64,000 nt of DNA, taken from positions 1 through 64,000 of the forward strand of contig CAXYDD010000001.1 in NCBI GenBank assembly GCA_964276025.1, in the 5' to 3' direction. Shown piece after piece: positions 55,033 through 64,000 of this stretch. Numbering within the stretch: the first letter of the stretch is position 1; each line of letters opens with the position of its first letter. The notes under the pieces are model-generated. The model worked only from the letters and a program-made list of their open reading frames with translations, had not been told where the DNA came from and searched no databases. The position numbers were made by a program, and so were the translations under genes. The stretch comes from Porticoccus sp964276025. Lineage in GTDB: Bacteria > Pseudomonadota > Gammaproteobacteria > Pseudomonadales > Porticoccaceae.

Positions 55033-55397
55033 TAGATAATGTAAAAAAATTCAACCGTAATGGACTCTTAGAGTGGATTTCACAAAGAATTACATCAGTT
55101 GTAATCACTGCATACATTTTTTTTGTGACTTATTATCTCTTAACACATCCAGATATTAACTATATGCAGTGGCGAGACCTAAACAGTTTATTTTTGATGA
55201 AGGTTTTAAATATTCTAACAATTGCTTCAATAGCTGTTCATTCAATAATTGGGCTTTGGGGTATAATTACAGATTATATAACAGTTAGATTACTCGGTCC
55301 GAAAGCTAAGTTCCTAAATATTTTCTTTCAATTGGGTATGATCGTAATTACGTTAATATATTTTCTTTGGGCAATTAATATAGTTTGGAGCGTTTAA
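55023..55397 (+). CDS. sdhD: Succinate dehydrogenase membrane anchor subunit
   Basis: Second anchor of complex II, 124 aa with three helices. WISQRITSVVITAYIFFV at the N-terminus and IASIAVHSIIGLWGIITDYI, with the haem-ligand-type histidine and the conserved D-Y, fit SdhD. An ATG two codons later is an alternative start. sdhA begins 4 bp after its end. Its overlap with sdhC implies coupled translation. Confidence 0.93.
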   Translation: MDMIDNVKKFNRNGLLEWISQRITSVVITAYIFFVTYYLLTHPDINYMQWRDLNSLFLMKVLNILTIASIAVHSIIGLWGIITDYITVRLLGPKAKFLNIFFQLGMIVITLIYFLWAINIVWSV

Positions 55398-55401
55398 GGT
55401 T

Positions 55402-57168
55402 ATGAGAACTATTACTTTCGATGGGCTTATAGTTGGTGGGGGTGGTGCGGGTATGAGAGCCGCATTACAGCTTTCACAGTCCGGTCATAAAACAGCAGTT
55501 ATCACTAAAGTTTTTCCAACACGGTCACATACTGTATCTGCGCAAGGAGGAATAACTTGCGCAATTGCTAGTGATGATCCAGATGATGACTGGAGATGGC
55601 ACATGTATGATACAGTCAAAGGATCAGACTATATTGGCGATCAAGATGCTATTGAATACATGTGTGAAGTAGGCCCCGAAGCAGTATTTGAGCTTGAACA
55701 TATGGGATTACCATTCTCTCGTACGGAAGAAGGGAGAATTTACCAGCGGCCATTTGGGGGTCAATCTAAGAATTTTGGTGAGGGCGGTCAAGCGGCAAGA
55801 ACTTGTGCTGCTGCAGATAGAACTGGACATGCTCTTCTTCATACCTTGTATCAAAATAACGTCAAAAACGAGACAGTTTTTTTTAATGAATGGTATGCAG
55901 TAGATCTAGTTAAAAATGATGATAATGCAGTTGTAGGTGTTATTGCGATAGATATTGAAACTGGAGAAACGGTATTTGTTAAGTCAAGTGCAACTGTTCT
56001 CGCTACTGGTGGTGCCGGTAGAATTTATGCTTCTACAACTAATGCACATATATGTACTGGTGATGGTATTGGTATGGCATTAAGAGCAGGTTTTCCAGTT
56101 CAGGATATGGAAATGTGGCAGTTTCATCCAACAGGTATTTATGGCGCAGGTACATTGGTAACAGAAGGTTGCAGGGGAGAAGGGGGCTATCTAATCAATA
56201 AGGATGGAGAACGCTTCATGGAAAGATATGCCCCAAATGTTAAGGATTTAGCAGGACGCGATGTTGTAGCCCGCTCTATGGTTCTAGAGATATTGGAAGG
56301 TCGAGGTTGTGGTAAAGATGGTGATCATGTTCGATTAAAACTAGATCATCTTGGAGAAGAAGTTTTAGAAAGTCGTCTCCCCGGAATATGTGAGCTTTCA
56401 AGAACCTTTGCACATGTAGACCCAATTAAAGAACCTATTCCTGTGGTGCCCACATGTCATTATATGATGGGTGGAATACCAACAAATGTAGATGGGCAAG
56501 CCTTAACACTTGATGGTGATGGAAATCCTCAAGTTATAAGTGGTCTTTATGCTTGCGGTGAAGCCGCGTGTGTTTCTGTGCATGGAGCTAATCGCCTTGG
56601 TGGTAATTCTTTGCTAGATTTAGTGGTTTTCGGAAGAGCTTCAGGTTTATTTATTGAGAAGTCTCTTAGTGAGGGAATTAATCTATCTGATCCAACGGAT
56701 GAAAATATAAACCAGGCAATGGAAAGGCTTAACTTTATTAATAACGGCTCTAAAGACGGTGAATCAGCAGATGTCTTGCGTGTAGAATTACAAAAGGTTA
56801 TGCAAAATTATTTTGGGGTTTTCCGTAGGGGAGACTATATGCAAGAGGGCATCGAGAAGCTCAAATCACTAAGAACGCGAATAGAAAATGTTTGTTTAGA
56901 TGATACCAGTAATGTTTATAATACTGCACGAATCGAAGCACTTGAGCTACATAATTTATTAGAGGTTGCTGAGGCTACTGCCATTACTGCAGAATGGCGA
57001 AAAGAAAGCCGAGGTGCGCATGCTCGCGAGGATTTCTCTGAACGTGATGATGAAAACTGGTTATGTCATTCTATGTTTTTCCCTGAAGAAAAAAGAGTAC
57101 AAAAGAGGGAGGTGAATTTTTCACCAAAGAAAATGGACCATTTTGAACCAAAAGTCCGTGTTTATTAA
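55402..57168 (+). CDS. sdhA: Succinate dehydrogenase flavoprotein subunit
   Basis: Oxidises succinate to fumarate with covalently bound FAD, 588 aa. The dinucleotide fold is GLIVGGGGAGMRAALQL, the FAD-linking histidine is H43 in TRSHTVSAQGG, and catalytic residues lie in QFHPTGIYGAGTLVTEGCRGEGG and HGANRLGGNSLLDLVVFGR, each cited as the family signature. The C-terminal HAREDFSERDDENW is also conserved. It lies between sdhD (4 bp) and sdhB (23 bp). Confidence 0.98.
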   Translation: MRTITFDGLIVGGGGAGMRAALQLSQSGHKTAVITKVFPTRSHTVSAQGGITCAIASDDPDDDWRWHMYDTVKGSDYIGDQDAIEYMCEVGPEAVFELEHMGLPFSRTEEGRIYQRPFGGQSKNFGEGGQAARTCAAADRTGHALLHTLYQNNVKNETVFFNEWYAVDLVKNDDNAVVGVIAIDIETGETVFVKSSATVLATGGAGRIYASTTNAHICTGDGIGMALRAGFPVQDMEMWQFHPTGIYGAGTLVTEGCRGEGGYLINKDGERFMERYAPNVKDLAGRDVVARSMVLEILEGRGCGKDGDHVRLKLDHLGEEVLESRLPGICELSRTFAHVDPIKEPIPVVPTCHYMMGGIPTNVDGQALTLDGDGNPQVISGLYACGEAACVSVHGANRLGGNSLLDLVVFGRASGLFIEKSLSEGINLSDPTDENINQAMERLNFINNGSKDGESADVLRVELQKVMQNYFGVFRRGDYMQEGIEKLKSLRTRIENVCLDDTSNVYNTARIEALELHNLLEVAEATAITAEWRKESRGAHAREDFSERDDENWLCHSMFFPEEKRVQKREVNFSPKKMDHFEPKVRVY

Positions 57169-57191
57169 CCAATAAAGGATATTAGCTTAGT

Positions 57192-57896
57192 ATGTTAAAA
57201 GTAAGTATTTATCGCTTTAATCCTGAGCAGGATGAAGCCCCGTATATGCAAGATTACGATTTTGATACACAGGGAAAAGACCTCATGGTGCTTGACGTTT
57301 TGGGTATGCTAAAAAGTAGAGACCCATCAATCTCATATCGTAGATCCTGTCGTGAGGGTGTCTGTGGATCTGATGGCATGAATATTAACGGAAAAAATGG
57401 CCTCGGCTGTATAACTCCTCTTTCAGAATGTGTTAAAAGAAATAAGCTTGTTATTAGGCCTTTACCCGGCCTACCGGTCATTAGGGACCTCGTAATTGAT
57501 ATGAGTCAGTTCTATGCCCAATATAAGAAAATACAACCATATCTTGTTAATGATGATCCGGCACCGGGTATTGAAAGACTGCAAACTCCAGAAGATCGCG
57601 CAAAACTAGATGGCCTCTATGAGTGTATTCTTTGCGCCTGTTGTTCAACAAGTTGTCCTTCTTTTTGGTGGAATCCAGATAAGTTCATTGGCCCAGCTGG
57701 CCTTTTGCAGGCATATCGTTTCTTAGCAGACACAAGAGATAACGATACCGAAAAAAGGTTATCCAAACTAGAGGATCCATTTAGTGTTTTTCGATGCCAT
57801 GGAATTCAAAACTGTGTTGCTGTGTGTCCTAAGGGTTTAAATCCAACAAGAGCAATTGGACATATTCGAAATATGTTGATGAAAAAGGCTGCTTAA
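57192..57896 (+). CDS. sdhB: Succinate dehydrogenase iron-sulfur subunit
   Basis: Carries electrons from FAD to quinone, 234 aa. The [2Fe-2S] site is CREGVCGSDG plus a later cysteine in GLGCITPLSE, with Asp in the fourth-residue position as in E. coli. The [4Fe-4S] and [3Fe-4S] sites are CILCACCSTSCPSFWW and CHGIQNCVAVCPKGLNP. sucA follows after 55 bp. Confidence 0.98.
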   Translation: MLKVSIYRFNPEQDEAPYMQDYDFDTQGKDLMVLDVLGMLKSRDPSISYRRSCREGVCGSDGMNINGKNGLGCITPLSECVKRNKLVIRPLPGLPVIRDLVIDMSQFYAQYKKIQPYLVNDDPAPGIERLQTPEDRAKLDGLYECILCACCSTSCPSFWWNPDKFIGPAGLLQAYRFLADTRDNDTEKRLSKLEDPFSVFRCHGIQNCVAVCPKGLNPTRAIGHIRNMLMKKAA

Positions 57897-57951
57897 GCTG
57901 ATTATTTAAAATTAAAAATTAGAACTGTGTACTGAACACAAGGATAAATAG

Positions 57952-60789
57952 ATGCCTAAAAGCATCATGCAAGAGTTTATAGAAAGCTCCCACCTATCTG
58001 GTGGTAATGCAGCATATATAGAAGATCTATATGATGCTTACCTTCATGATCCCAATAGTGTTGCCGATCAATGGCGTAATTTCTTCGATACATTACCCCA
58101 ACCGAACGGAAAAATTGGTCCTGATACCTCTCATGCAACTGTTATGGCCCACTTCGAGCAACTAGGTAGACGCAGATCGAGACCAGTAGTTGTACCTGGT
58201 TCTGGTGGCGAAAATATTGAACATGAGCGCAAACAGGTTAAAGTGGCTCAGCTTATAATTTCTCACAGAAACCGTGGCCACCAAAAGGCAAAATTAGATC
58301 CTTTAGGTCTATGGTCTAGGGATAGAGCACCAGATCTTGAACTTTCCTTTCATGGTTTAACACCAGCTGATCTGGATACAACTTTTCAATCTGGAATGTT
58401 GTATTTTGGTCCAGAAGAATCAACCTTAAAAGATATTATTGCTGGCTTGGAAGAAACTTATTGTGGTCACGTTGGAGTTGAATGCGGACATGTAATAGAT
58501 TTAGCTGAAAAACGGTGGCTTCAGCAGCGTTTTGAGAGCGCTAGATCCAAACCTAGCTATGACAACGAAATGCGAAAATATGTTTTGCAGAGATTAACAG
58601 CTGCAGAGGGTTTAGAGAGACACTTAGATTCAAAATATCCGGGTACAAAACGTTTTGGCCTCGAGGGAAGTGAATCAATGATTCCGATGTTAGATGGAAT
58701 AATACAGCGTGCTGGTGAATATGGCGCTAAAGAAGTTGTTCTTACTATGGCACATAGAGGTCGTCTAAATATTTTAGTGAATGTCCTTGGAAAAAATCCT
58801 TCAGAGCTATTTGCAGAATTTGAAGGCAAAAGACATGTTGATACCTCGGGGGACGTCAAATATCACCAAGGATTCTCTTCAGATGTAATTACACCAGGAG
58901 GTAAAGTTCACCTTGCTTTAATGTTTAATCCATCTCATCTCGAAATTGCAGCCCCAGTTGCCGAAGGATCTGCTAGAGCACGTCAGGATCGTCGTGAAGA
59001 TGTAAAAGGTGAGGCAGTCTTCCCAATTGTAATTCATGGTGATGCAGCTTTTGCTGGACAGGGCGTTGTTATGGAAACATTCCAAATGTCACAGCTAAGA
59101 GGATATAAAACCGGTGGTACAGTTCATGTTGTTATTAATAATCAAGTTGGATTTACTACAAGTGTACAAGAGGATGCAAGATCAACTGAGTATTGCACAG
59201 ATATAGCAAAAATGGTCCAAGCCCCGATTATTCACGTCAATGCTGATGATCCAGATGCCGTTATGTTCGTAACTAATCTCGCAATGGATTATCGATATCA
59301 ATTTAAAAAAGATATCGTTATCGACTTAATTTGCTATCGGAGACGTGGTCATAATGAGACTGACGAACCCTCTGCAACCCAACCTTTGATGTATAAAGTT
59401 ATTAAGAACTTAAAAACTACACGTGCGATTTATTCAGATCAGCTAGTTAAAGAGGGTGTTGTTGCTCAAGATGAAGCTGATGCAATGCTCAAGGACTATA
59501 GGGGGAAACTAGATAGAGGAGAGAATGTTGTTAATAGTCTAGTTTCTGAACCTGATATTGAGCTTTTCGTCGACTGGAACCCCTATTTAAACCAAGACTG
59601 GGATACAGTAGTTGACACCACTCGCTCTATGAAAAAGATACGAGATCTAGCTAAAATAATCACTAAAATACCTGATGGTGTGGTGATGCAAAGACAAGTT
59701 GGAAAAATATATGAAGATCGCGAAAAAATGGCTCGCGGCGCCTTACCCTTGAATTGGGGGATGGGAGAATTATTAGCATATGCAACTTTATTGGATGAAG
59801 GTTATCCTATAAGAATGACAGGACAGGATATTGGTAGAGGAACATTCTCTCATCGACATGCAGTTATTCATAACCAAAAAGATGGGTCAAATTACATACC
59901 CTTAAAAGAGATACCAAAAAAATCTTCAGACTTTGAAATTTATGATTCTTTTTTATCAGAAGAGGCAGTACTTGGTTTTGAGTATGGTTATGCCTCTACA
60001 TCTCCCAAAGGTTTGGTTATATGGGAAGCACAGTTTGGTGACTTTGCAAATGGAGCCCAAGTAGTCATAGACCAGTTCATTGCAAGTGGTGAGCACAAAT
60101 GGGGGCGTATGTGTGGGCTTATCATGCTTCTACCTCACGGGTACGAAGGACAGGGCCCAGAGCATTCCTCTGCACGATTAGAGAGATTTCTTCAGCTATC
60201 TGCTGAGCATAATATTCAGGTCTGCATTCCAACAACCCCTGCTCAGGTTTATCATATGATTCGTCGACAAGCTATAAGACCGATGCGACGTCCTCTTGTT
60301 GTAATGAGCCCTAAATGGATATTGCGTCATAAATTGGCAACTTCATCAATCGAAGATCTTTCGAAAGGTAAGTTTATGAATTTAATACAAGATCAAGAGA
60401 CTGATAAAGATAAGACTGATCGCTTGATTCTTTGCTCTGGAAAAGTCTACTATCATCTGTATGAAGCTAGACAGGAGAAAAAAATCGCTAATGTAGCGTT
60501 AGTTCGTATCGAGCAATTGTATCCTTTTCCTGATAATGATTTGATGGAAGCTTTGCAAGAATATAAAAAATTAAAAGATGTTGTGTGGTGTCAAGAAGAG
60601 CCAATTAATCAAGGTGCATGGTATAGTAGCCAGCATCATATGCGTAATATTGTTAATAAGTTCAACAAAAGTCTTACCTTGAGCTATGCTGGCCGTGAAG
60701 CTTCTGCTGCCCCAGCCTGCGGATATATGTCACAGCATCTTGAAGAACAAAAGAAGTTTATTAATGAAGCTTTAGTTTATAAGTCATAA
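57952..60789 (+). CDS. sucA: 2-oxoglutarate dehydrogenase E1 component
   Basis: Thiamine-diphosphate decarboxylase of the OGDH complex, 945 aa. An N-terminal helix (SGGNAAYIEDLYDAYLHDPNSV) binds the E2/E3 core. The ThDP region includes AHRGRLNILVNVLGK, IHGDAAFAGQGVVMETF and INNQVGFTT; the transketolase-like half has GQDIGRGTFSHRHAV and LLPHGYEGQGPEHSSARLERF. First gene of sucAB-lpd-sucC, after sdhB without a visible terminator. Confidence 0.98.
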   Translation: MPKSIMQEFIESSHLSGGNAAYIEDLYDAYLHDPNSVADQWRNFFDTLPQPNGKIGPDTSHATVMAHFEQLGRRRSRPVVVPGSGGENIEHERKQVKVAQLIISHRNRGHQKAKLDPLGLWSRDRAPDLELSFHGLTPADLDTTFQSGMLYFGPEESTLKDIIAGLEETYCGHVGVECGHVIDLAEKRWLQQRFESARSKPSYDNEMRKYVLQRLTAAEGLERHLDSKYPGTKRFGLEGSESMIPMLDGIIQRAGEYGAKEVVLTMAHRGRLNILVNVLGKNPSELFAEFEGKRHVDTSGDVKYHQGFSSDVITPGGKVHLALMFNPSHLEIAAPVAEGSARARQDRREDVKGEAVFPIVIHGDAAFAGQGVVMETFQMSQLRGYKTGGTVHVVINNQVGFTTSVQEDARSTEYCTDIAKMVQAPIIHVNADDPDAVMFVTNLAMDYRYQFKKDIVIDLICYRRRGHNETDEPSATQPLMYKVIKNLKTTRAIYSDQLVKEGVVAQDEADAMLKDYRGKLDRGENVVNSLVSEPDIELFVDWNPYLNQDWDTVVDTTRSMKKIRDLAKIITKIPDGVVMQRQVGKIYEDREKMARGALPLNWGMGELLAYATLLDEGYPIRMTGQDIGRGTFSHRHAVIHNQKDGSNYIPLKEIPKKSSDFEIYDSFLSEEAVLGFEYGYASTSPKGLVIWEAQFGDFANGAQVVIDQFIASGEHKWGRMCGLIMLLPHGYEGQGPEHSSARLERFLQLSAEHNIQVCIPTTPAQVYHMIRRQAIRPMRRPLVVMSPKWILRHKLATSSIEDLSKGKFMNLIQDQETDKDKTDRLILCSGKVYYHLYEARQEKKIANVALVRIEQLYPFPDNDLMEALQEYKKLKDVVWCQEEPINQGAWYSSQHHMRNIVNKFNKSLTLSYAGREASAAPACGYMSQHLEEQKKFINEALVYKS

Positions 60790-60833
60790 GCTATGAAAAT
60801 TATTGCTATTTTTACATTAAGGAAGCGAACAGC

Positions 60834-62030
60834 ATGAGTATTGAAATAAAAGCACCTACATTTCCTGAGTCTGTTCAAGAGGGCAGTATAGCCACTTGGC
60901 ATAAAAAACCAGGTGAAACCGTCACTAGAGATGATCTGCTTGTTGATATTGAAACAGATAAAGTTGTGTTAGAGGTTGTGGCTCCGGCTGATGGAACTTT
61001 GGAAAAAACACACAAAGAAGAGGGAGACACAGTACTCAGTAACGAAATTATTGCTTCAATTGCTGAAGCAGTAGCAGTTGACGCAGCGGTGGAAGTAGAA
61101 GCAAAAACTGAAAATAAACCAACTACGCTAGAAGAAGAAAAAATTGCTAGCCCATCAGCTAGAAAGCTTGCTAGCGAAAAAGGTGTGGACCTTAAAAATA
61201 TTTCTGGCAGCGGTAAAGATGGCCGAATCACTAAAGAGGATATTTCTGACGATGGTAACAACGCACCGATTAAGACACAGGATCCTGTAGTCACTGAGAT
61301 ACCAATAGATTCGATACCTGCTGGTGAGAGAATAGAGAAACGTGTGCCGATGACCAGGATGCGCTCTAGAATTGCTGATAGATTATTAGAGGTGACTCAA
61401 ACAACAGCTATGCTGACAACTTTTAACGAAGTGGATATGCATAGAGTGATGAATTTAAGAGCTGAATTTAAAGAAGATTTTTCAAATATACATCCGGGTG
61501 CCCGTTTGGGCTTTATGGGTTTCTTTGTTCGAGCCGCGACTGAAGCGTTAAAGAGATTTCCATCTGTGAATGCTTCAATTGATGGAACAGATGTTGTTTA
61601 TCATGCTTATCAGGATATCGGTGTGGCTGTTTCCACAGATAAAGGGTTGGTTGTGCCTGTTTTACGTAATACAGATAATATGAGTATTGCCGACGTTGAA
61701 AGAACTATCGCAGAATTTGGTGGAAAAGCTCGAGATGGAAAGCTCACAATAGAAGAGATGATAGGTGGAACTTTCACAATTACCAATGGCGGCGTATTTG
61801 GATCTTTATTGTCCACCCCTATATTAAATCCCCCGCAAGCCGCTATATTGGGCATGCATTCTATTAAAGAAAGACCAGTTGCTGAAAATGGTTCTGTAGT
61901 TATTCGTCCGATGATGAATTTAGCTTTATCATATGATCATCGATTAATAGATGGTCGAGAAGCAGTTAGCTTTTTGGTCTGTATTAAAGAAATGATTGAA
62001 AATCCAGCTAAGATTCTTCTTGAAATATAA
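60834..62030 (+). CDS. sucB: 2-oxoglutarate dehydrogenase E2, dihydrolipoamide succinyltransferase
   Basis: Core of the OGDH complex, 398 aa. The lipoyl domain is at 1-78 with lysine K43 (ETDKVVLEV). The E3-binding domain is at about 103-140 (ASPSARKLASEKGVDLKNISGSGKDGRI region), and the catalytic domain ends LSYDHRLIDGREAVSFL with the HxxxDG pair. RVPMTRMRSRIADRLLE opens the catalytic part. The Ala/Val/Glu-rich linker is shorter than in AceF. lpd follows after 31 bp. Confidence 0.97.
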   Translation: MSIEIKAPTFPESVQEGSIATWHKKPGETVTRDDLLVDIETDKVVLEVVAPADGTLEKTHKEEGDTVLSNEIIASIAEAVAVDAAVEVEAKTENKPTTLEEEKIASPSARKLASEKGVDLKNISGSGKDGRITKEDISDDGNNAPIKTQDPVVTEIPIDSIPAGERIEKRVPMTRMRSRIADRLLEVTQTTAMLTTFNEVDMHRVMNLRAEFKEDFSNIHPGARLGFMGFFVRAATEALKRFPSVNASIDGTDVVYHAYQDIGVAVSTDKGLVVPVLRNTDNMSIADVERTIAEFGGKARDGKLTIEEMIGGTFTITNGGVFGSLLSTPILNPPQAAILGMHSIKERPVAENGSVVIRPMMNLALSYDHRLIDGREAVSFLVCIKEMIENPAKILLEI

Positions 62031-62061
62031 TACATAAAACATTGTTAAATAAGAGATTATT

Positions 62062-63504
62062 ATGTCTGAAAAGTATGACGTCATTGTTATTGGGGCCGGC
62101 CCTGCGGGGTATGTAGCGGCTATCAGAGCTGCACAATTGGGTTTAAAAACTATCTGTATCGAAAAATGGCGAAATGCCGATGGTGCCGGAGTAAATGGCG
62201 GTACTTGCTTAAACGTAGGATGCATCCCATCAAAATCATTGCTCGATAGTTCATATAAGTTTTATGAAGCCAAAAATCAGCTAGATGTACATGGAATTAG
62301 TACAGGAGAGATATCTATTGATTTAAAAGCTATGGTCGATAGAAAAAATAAGATAATTAATCAGCTCACAGATGGCATTGCTGGCCTATTTAAGGCAAAC
62401 GGTGTCGAATCCTTATTTGGAACAGCAAAATTGCTAGCTGGACGAAAAGTACAATGCATCATGCATGATGGCGAAACACGGAACCTGACGGCTGATAATA
62501 TTATCATTGCAACTGGATCTAAACCTATTGATATCCCAGTAGCAAAGATCAATGGTAGCTCGATAGTGGATTCCAGCGGTGCACTAGAAATCATAAAAAC
62601 ACCAAAAAAACTCGGAATCATTGGGTCTGGTGTAATCGGTCTTGAGCTCGGCAGTGTTTGGAATAGGCTGGGTAGTAAAGTTGTATTAATTGAAGCTATG
62701 GATAATTTTCTTTCCATCATAGATCAACAGATTGCTAAAGAAACTAAGAAAATTTTTACGAAGCAGGGAATGGACATACGTCTCAGCTCACGCGTTACAG
62801 CAACTAAAGTAAAAGGAAAACAAGTTATAGTTACCTATAAAAATAGTGCAGGCGAAGAAACATCTGAAACATTTGACAAATTAATTGTATGTGTGGGACG
62901 TGCACCATACACTCAAGGTTTGCTGGCTGATGATAGCGGTGTAAATCTTGATGAAAGAGGGTCCATATTTGTTAATGATCAATGTGAAACTACAGCAGGA
63001 GGTGTTTGGGCGGTCGGCGACGTCGTCAGGGGTCCAATGCTAGCACATAAGGGCTCAGAAGAAGGTGTTATGGTTGCTGAACGTATTGCTGGTCAAAAAA
63101 CACAGATAAACTACGATATTATTCCTAATGTTATTTATACACACCCAGAAGTAGCAGCTGTAGGTAAAACAGAAGAGCAATTGAAGCAAGCTGGAGAGAA
63201 TTATGATGTTGGGGTATTCCCTTTTTCTGCTAGCGGTAGAGCTATGGCCGCCAATGACACAGATGGTATCGTAAAAATGATTGCTGATGCTAAGACAGGA
63301 AGAATACTTGGCTGCCATATCGTTGGACCTAGCGCGGCAGATCTAGTCCAGCAAATCGCAATCGCTATGGAGTTTGGATCTAATGCTGAAGATATTGCAA
63401 TGACTGTTTTTGCTCATCCAACTTTATCAGAGACAGTGCATGAAGCAGCGTTGGCTGTAAATGGACATGCTATACATATGCCGAATCGAAAAAGTAAAAA
63501 ATAA
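62062..63504 (+). CDS. lpd: Dihydrolipoyl dehydrogenase (E3)
   Basis: FAD enzyme that reoxidises dihydrolipoate with NAD, 480 aa. The FAD motif is VIGAGPAGYVAA, the redox pair is C49-C54 (GGTCLNVGCIPSK), the NAD motif is GIIGSGVIGLELGSVW, and the catalytic base is in FAHPTLSETVHEAAL. It is the only E3 gene in the window and lies between sucB and sucC, as in pseudomonads. Because aceEF has no lpd, it may serve both complexes. Confidence 0.97.
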   Translation: MSEKYDVIVIGAGPAGYVAAIRAAQLGLKTICIEKWRNADGAGVNGGTCLNVGCIPSKSLLDSSYKFYEAKNQLDVHGISTGEISIDLKAMVDRKNKIINQLTDGIAGLFKANGVESLFGTAKLLAGRKVQCIMHDGETRNLTADNIIIATGSKPIDIPVAKINGSSIVDSSGALEIIKTPKKLGIIGSGVIGLELGSVWNRLGSKVVLIEAMDNFLSIIDQQIAKETKKIFTKQGMDIRLSSRVTATKVKGKQVIVTYKNSAGEETSETFDKLIVCVGRAPYTQGLLADDSGVNLDERGSIFVNDQCETTAGGVWAVGDVVRGPMLAHKGSEEGVMVAERIAGQKTQINYDIIPNVIYTHPEVAAVGKTEEQLKQAGENYDVGVFPFSASGRAMAANDTDGIVKMIADAKTGRILGCHIVGPSAADLVQQIAIAMEFGSNAEDIAMTVFAHPTLSETVHEAALAVNGHAIHMPNRKSKK

Positions 63505-63520
63505 TATACGTAGTCCAAGC

Positions 63521-63650
63521 AAATACATTCCATTTGCATTCATAATAGTCGGTATTTAGTTATTATTGAGGCTGGGCTCTGATAAGATGCCAAATTTTCC
63601 ATAGGAAACGAATATATTTAGTCTCATCACTAGCAAAGAATCTAATTTAA
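63521..63650 (+). repeat. Decayed copy of the sulP leader and first codons, copy 2
   Basis: Ungapped match to 16341-16470 at about 85% by hand count. The sulP start codon is ATA here, followed by codons that still read FSLITSKESNLK, then the match stops abruptly and the frame closes soon after. It fills most of the lpd-sucC gap in the same orientation as both genes. It is best read as the stub of a lost second sulP copy or of a recombination event. Confidence 0.85.
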
Positions 63651-63693
63651 AATATCTGTGTTGTAATTTTTTTTACTAAAATAGGAAAAAATA

Positions 63694-64000
63694 ATGAATC
63701 TTCACGAGTACCAAGCGAAAGAACTCTTTGCTCAATATGGCCTTCCAGTTTCTAAAGGTATAGCAGCTAAAACAGTCGCTGAAGCTATTTTGGCTTCTGA
63801 CGTAATAGGAGGAGAGCGCTGGGTTGTTAAAGCTCAAGTTCATGCCGGCGGTAGAGGTAAGGCGGGTGGAGTTAAATTAGTCAAATCGAAGGCTGAAATA
63901 GAAGAATTCTCAAAAAAATGGCTCGGTAAGCGTTTAGTTACATATCAAACAGACGATTCTGGTCAACCCGTTTCTCGAATTTTAGTAGAAGAGTGTAGCG
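63694..64000 (+). CDS. sucC: Succinyl-CoA synthetase beta subunit, 5' part
   Basis: ADP-forming succinate-CoA ligase beta chain, cut by the window end after 102 codons. It begins MNLHEYQAKELFAQYGLPVSKG and has the ATP-grasp VVKAQVHAGGRGKAGGVKLV region typical of SucC. AGGAAA lies before the ATG. The gene continues the sucAB-lpd unit; sucD is expected outside the window. The sulP stub lies just upstream and may alter its expression. Confidence 0.95.
   Translation, partial: MNLHEYQAKELFAQYGLPVSKGIAAKTVAEAILASDVIGGERWVVKAQVHAGGRGKAGGVKLVKSKAEIEEFSKKWLGKRLVTYQTDDSGQPVSRILVEECS

Noticed and set aside
60875..61294. 139-codon minus-strand frame inside sucB
   Set aside because: Ser/Thr/Leu-rich antisense of the sucB lipoyl domain and linker; no homology pattern or start signal.
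1..64000. CRISPR array, insertion sequence or prophage
   Set aside because: Read through both strands for regularly spaced repeats, transposase, integrase or phage genes; none was seen.

Overview
The window looks like chromosome of an AT-rich, aerobic, free-living gammaproteobacterium. The evidence is a full proton-pumping complex I operon with a fused nuoCD gene, succinate dehydrogenase, 2-oxoglutarate dehydrogenase, homodimeric-type pyruvate dehydrogenase E1, UmuDC, GlnE, HrpA, RNase D with YcgL, and the block gltA<>sdhCDAB-sucAB-lpd-sucC. Having lpd between sucB and sucC, and mlaA followed by a REC/PP2C regulator and a STAS protein, recalls Pseudomonas/Oceanospirillales-type layouts. I cannot name the species. 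There is no CRISPR array, prophage, transposase or plasmid gene.

Layout. 1-951: 3' end of a CobW-type metal GTPase, an orphan reading frame and a 38-residue membrane peptide. 966-4959 (minus): aceE-aceF. 5288-8671: an isolated diaminopentanoate-dehydrogenase-like gene and a lipoprotein-type KatG, converging on a strong hairpin terminator. 8921-11482: SlyD, a CPXCG protein, two small membrane proteins, a Sel1-repeat protein and a SOUL haem-binding protein. 11560-14505 (minus): glnE. 14611-16308: SOS box and umuDC. 16434-18816: SulP transporter and a convergent short-chain dehydrogenase. 19184-34276: nuoABCDEFGHIJKLMN plus a CBS-domain gene. 34302-36814: two secreted proteins of unknown role, an MBL hydrolase and a dimeric dUTPase. 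36954-45026: dnaX-ybaB-recR-rnd-ycgL-hrpA. 45105-49644: porin, frameshifted mlaA, REC/PP2C phosphatase, STAS protein, TerB-like protein. 49663-52931: dusA, gltX, tRNA-Ala(GGC), psiE. 53060-64000: gltA divergent from sdhCDAB-sucAB-lpd-sucC (sucC runs off the end).

The genes describe one energy-metabolism core. Pyruvate is oxidised by AceEF, acetyl-CoA enters through GltA, the TCA steps run through SucAB, SucC and SdhCDAB, and NADH and succinate electrons enter the quinone pool through complexes I and II. Only one E3 gene (lpd) is visible, so it may serve both 2-oxo-acid dehydrogenases. Fur-box-like sequences lie before nuoA and between gltA and sdhC.

Most notable points: (1) a 130-bp degenerate copy of the sulP leader and first 13 codons lies between lpd and sucC, 47 kb from the intact gene, with its ATG changed to ATA; (2) a run of nine A residues in dnaX just after domain III, where slippage in either direction gives a stop within a few codons, predicting tau and gamma forms; (3) a one-base frameshift near the 3' end of mlaA, which also lacks the usual lipobox cysteine; (4) KatG carrying a lipoprotein signal.
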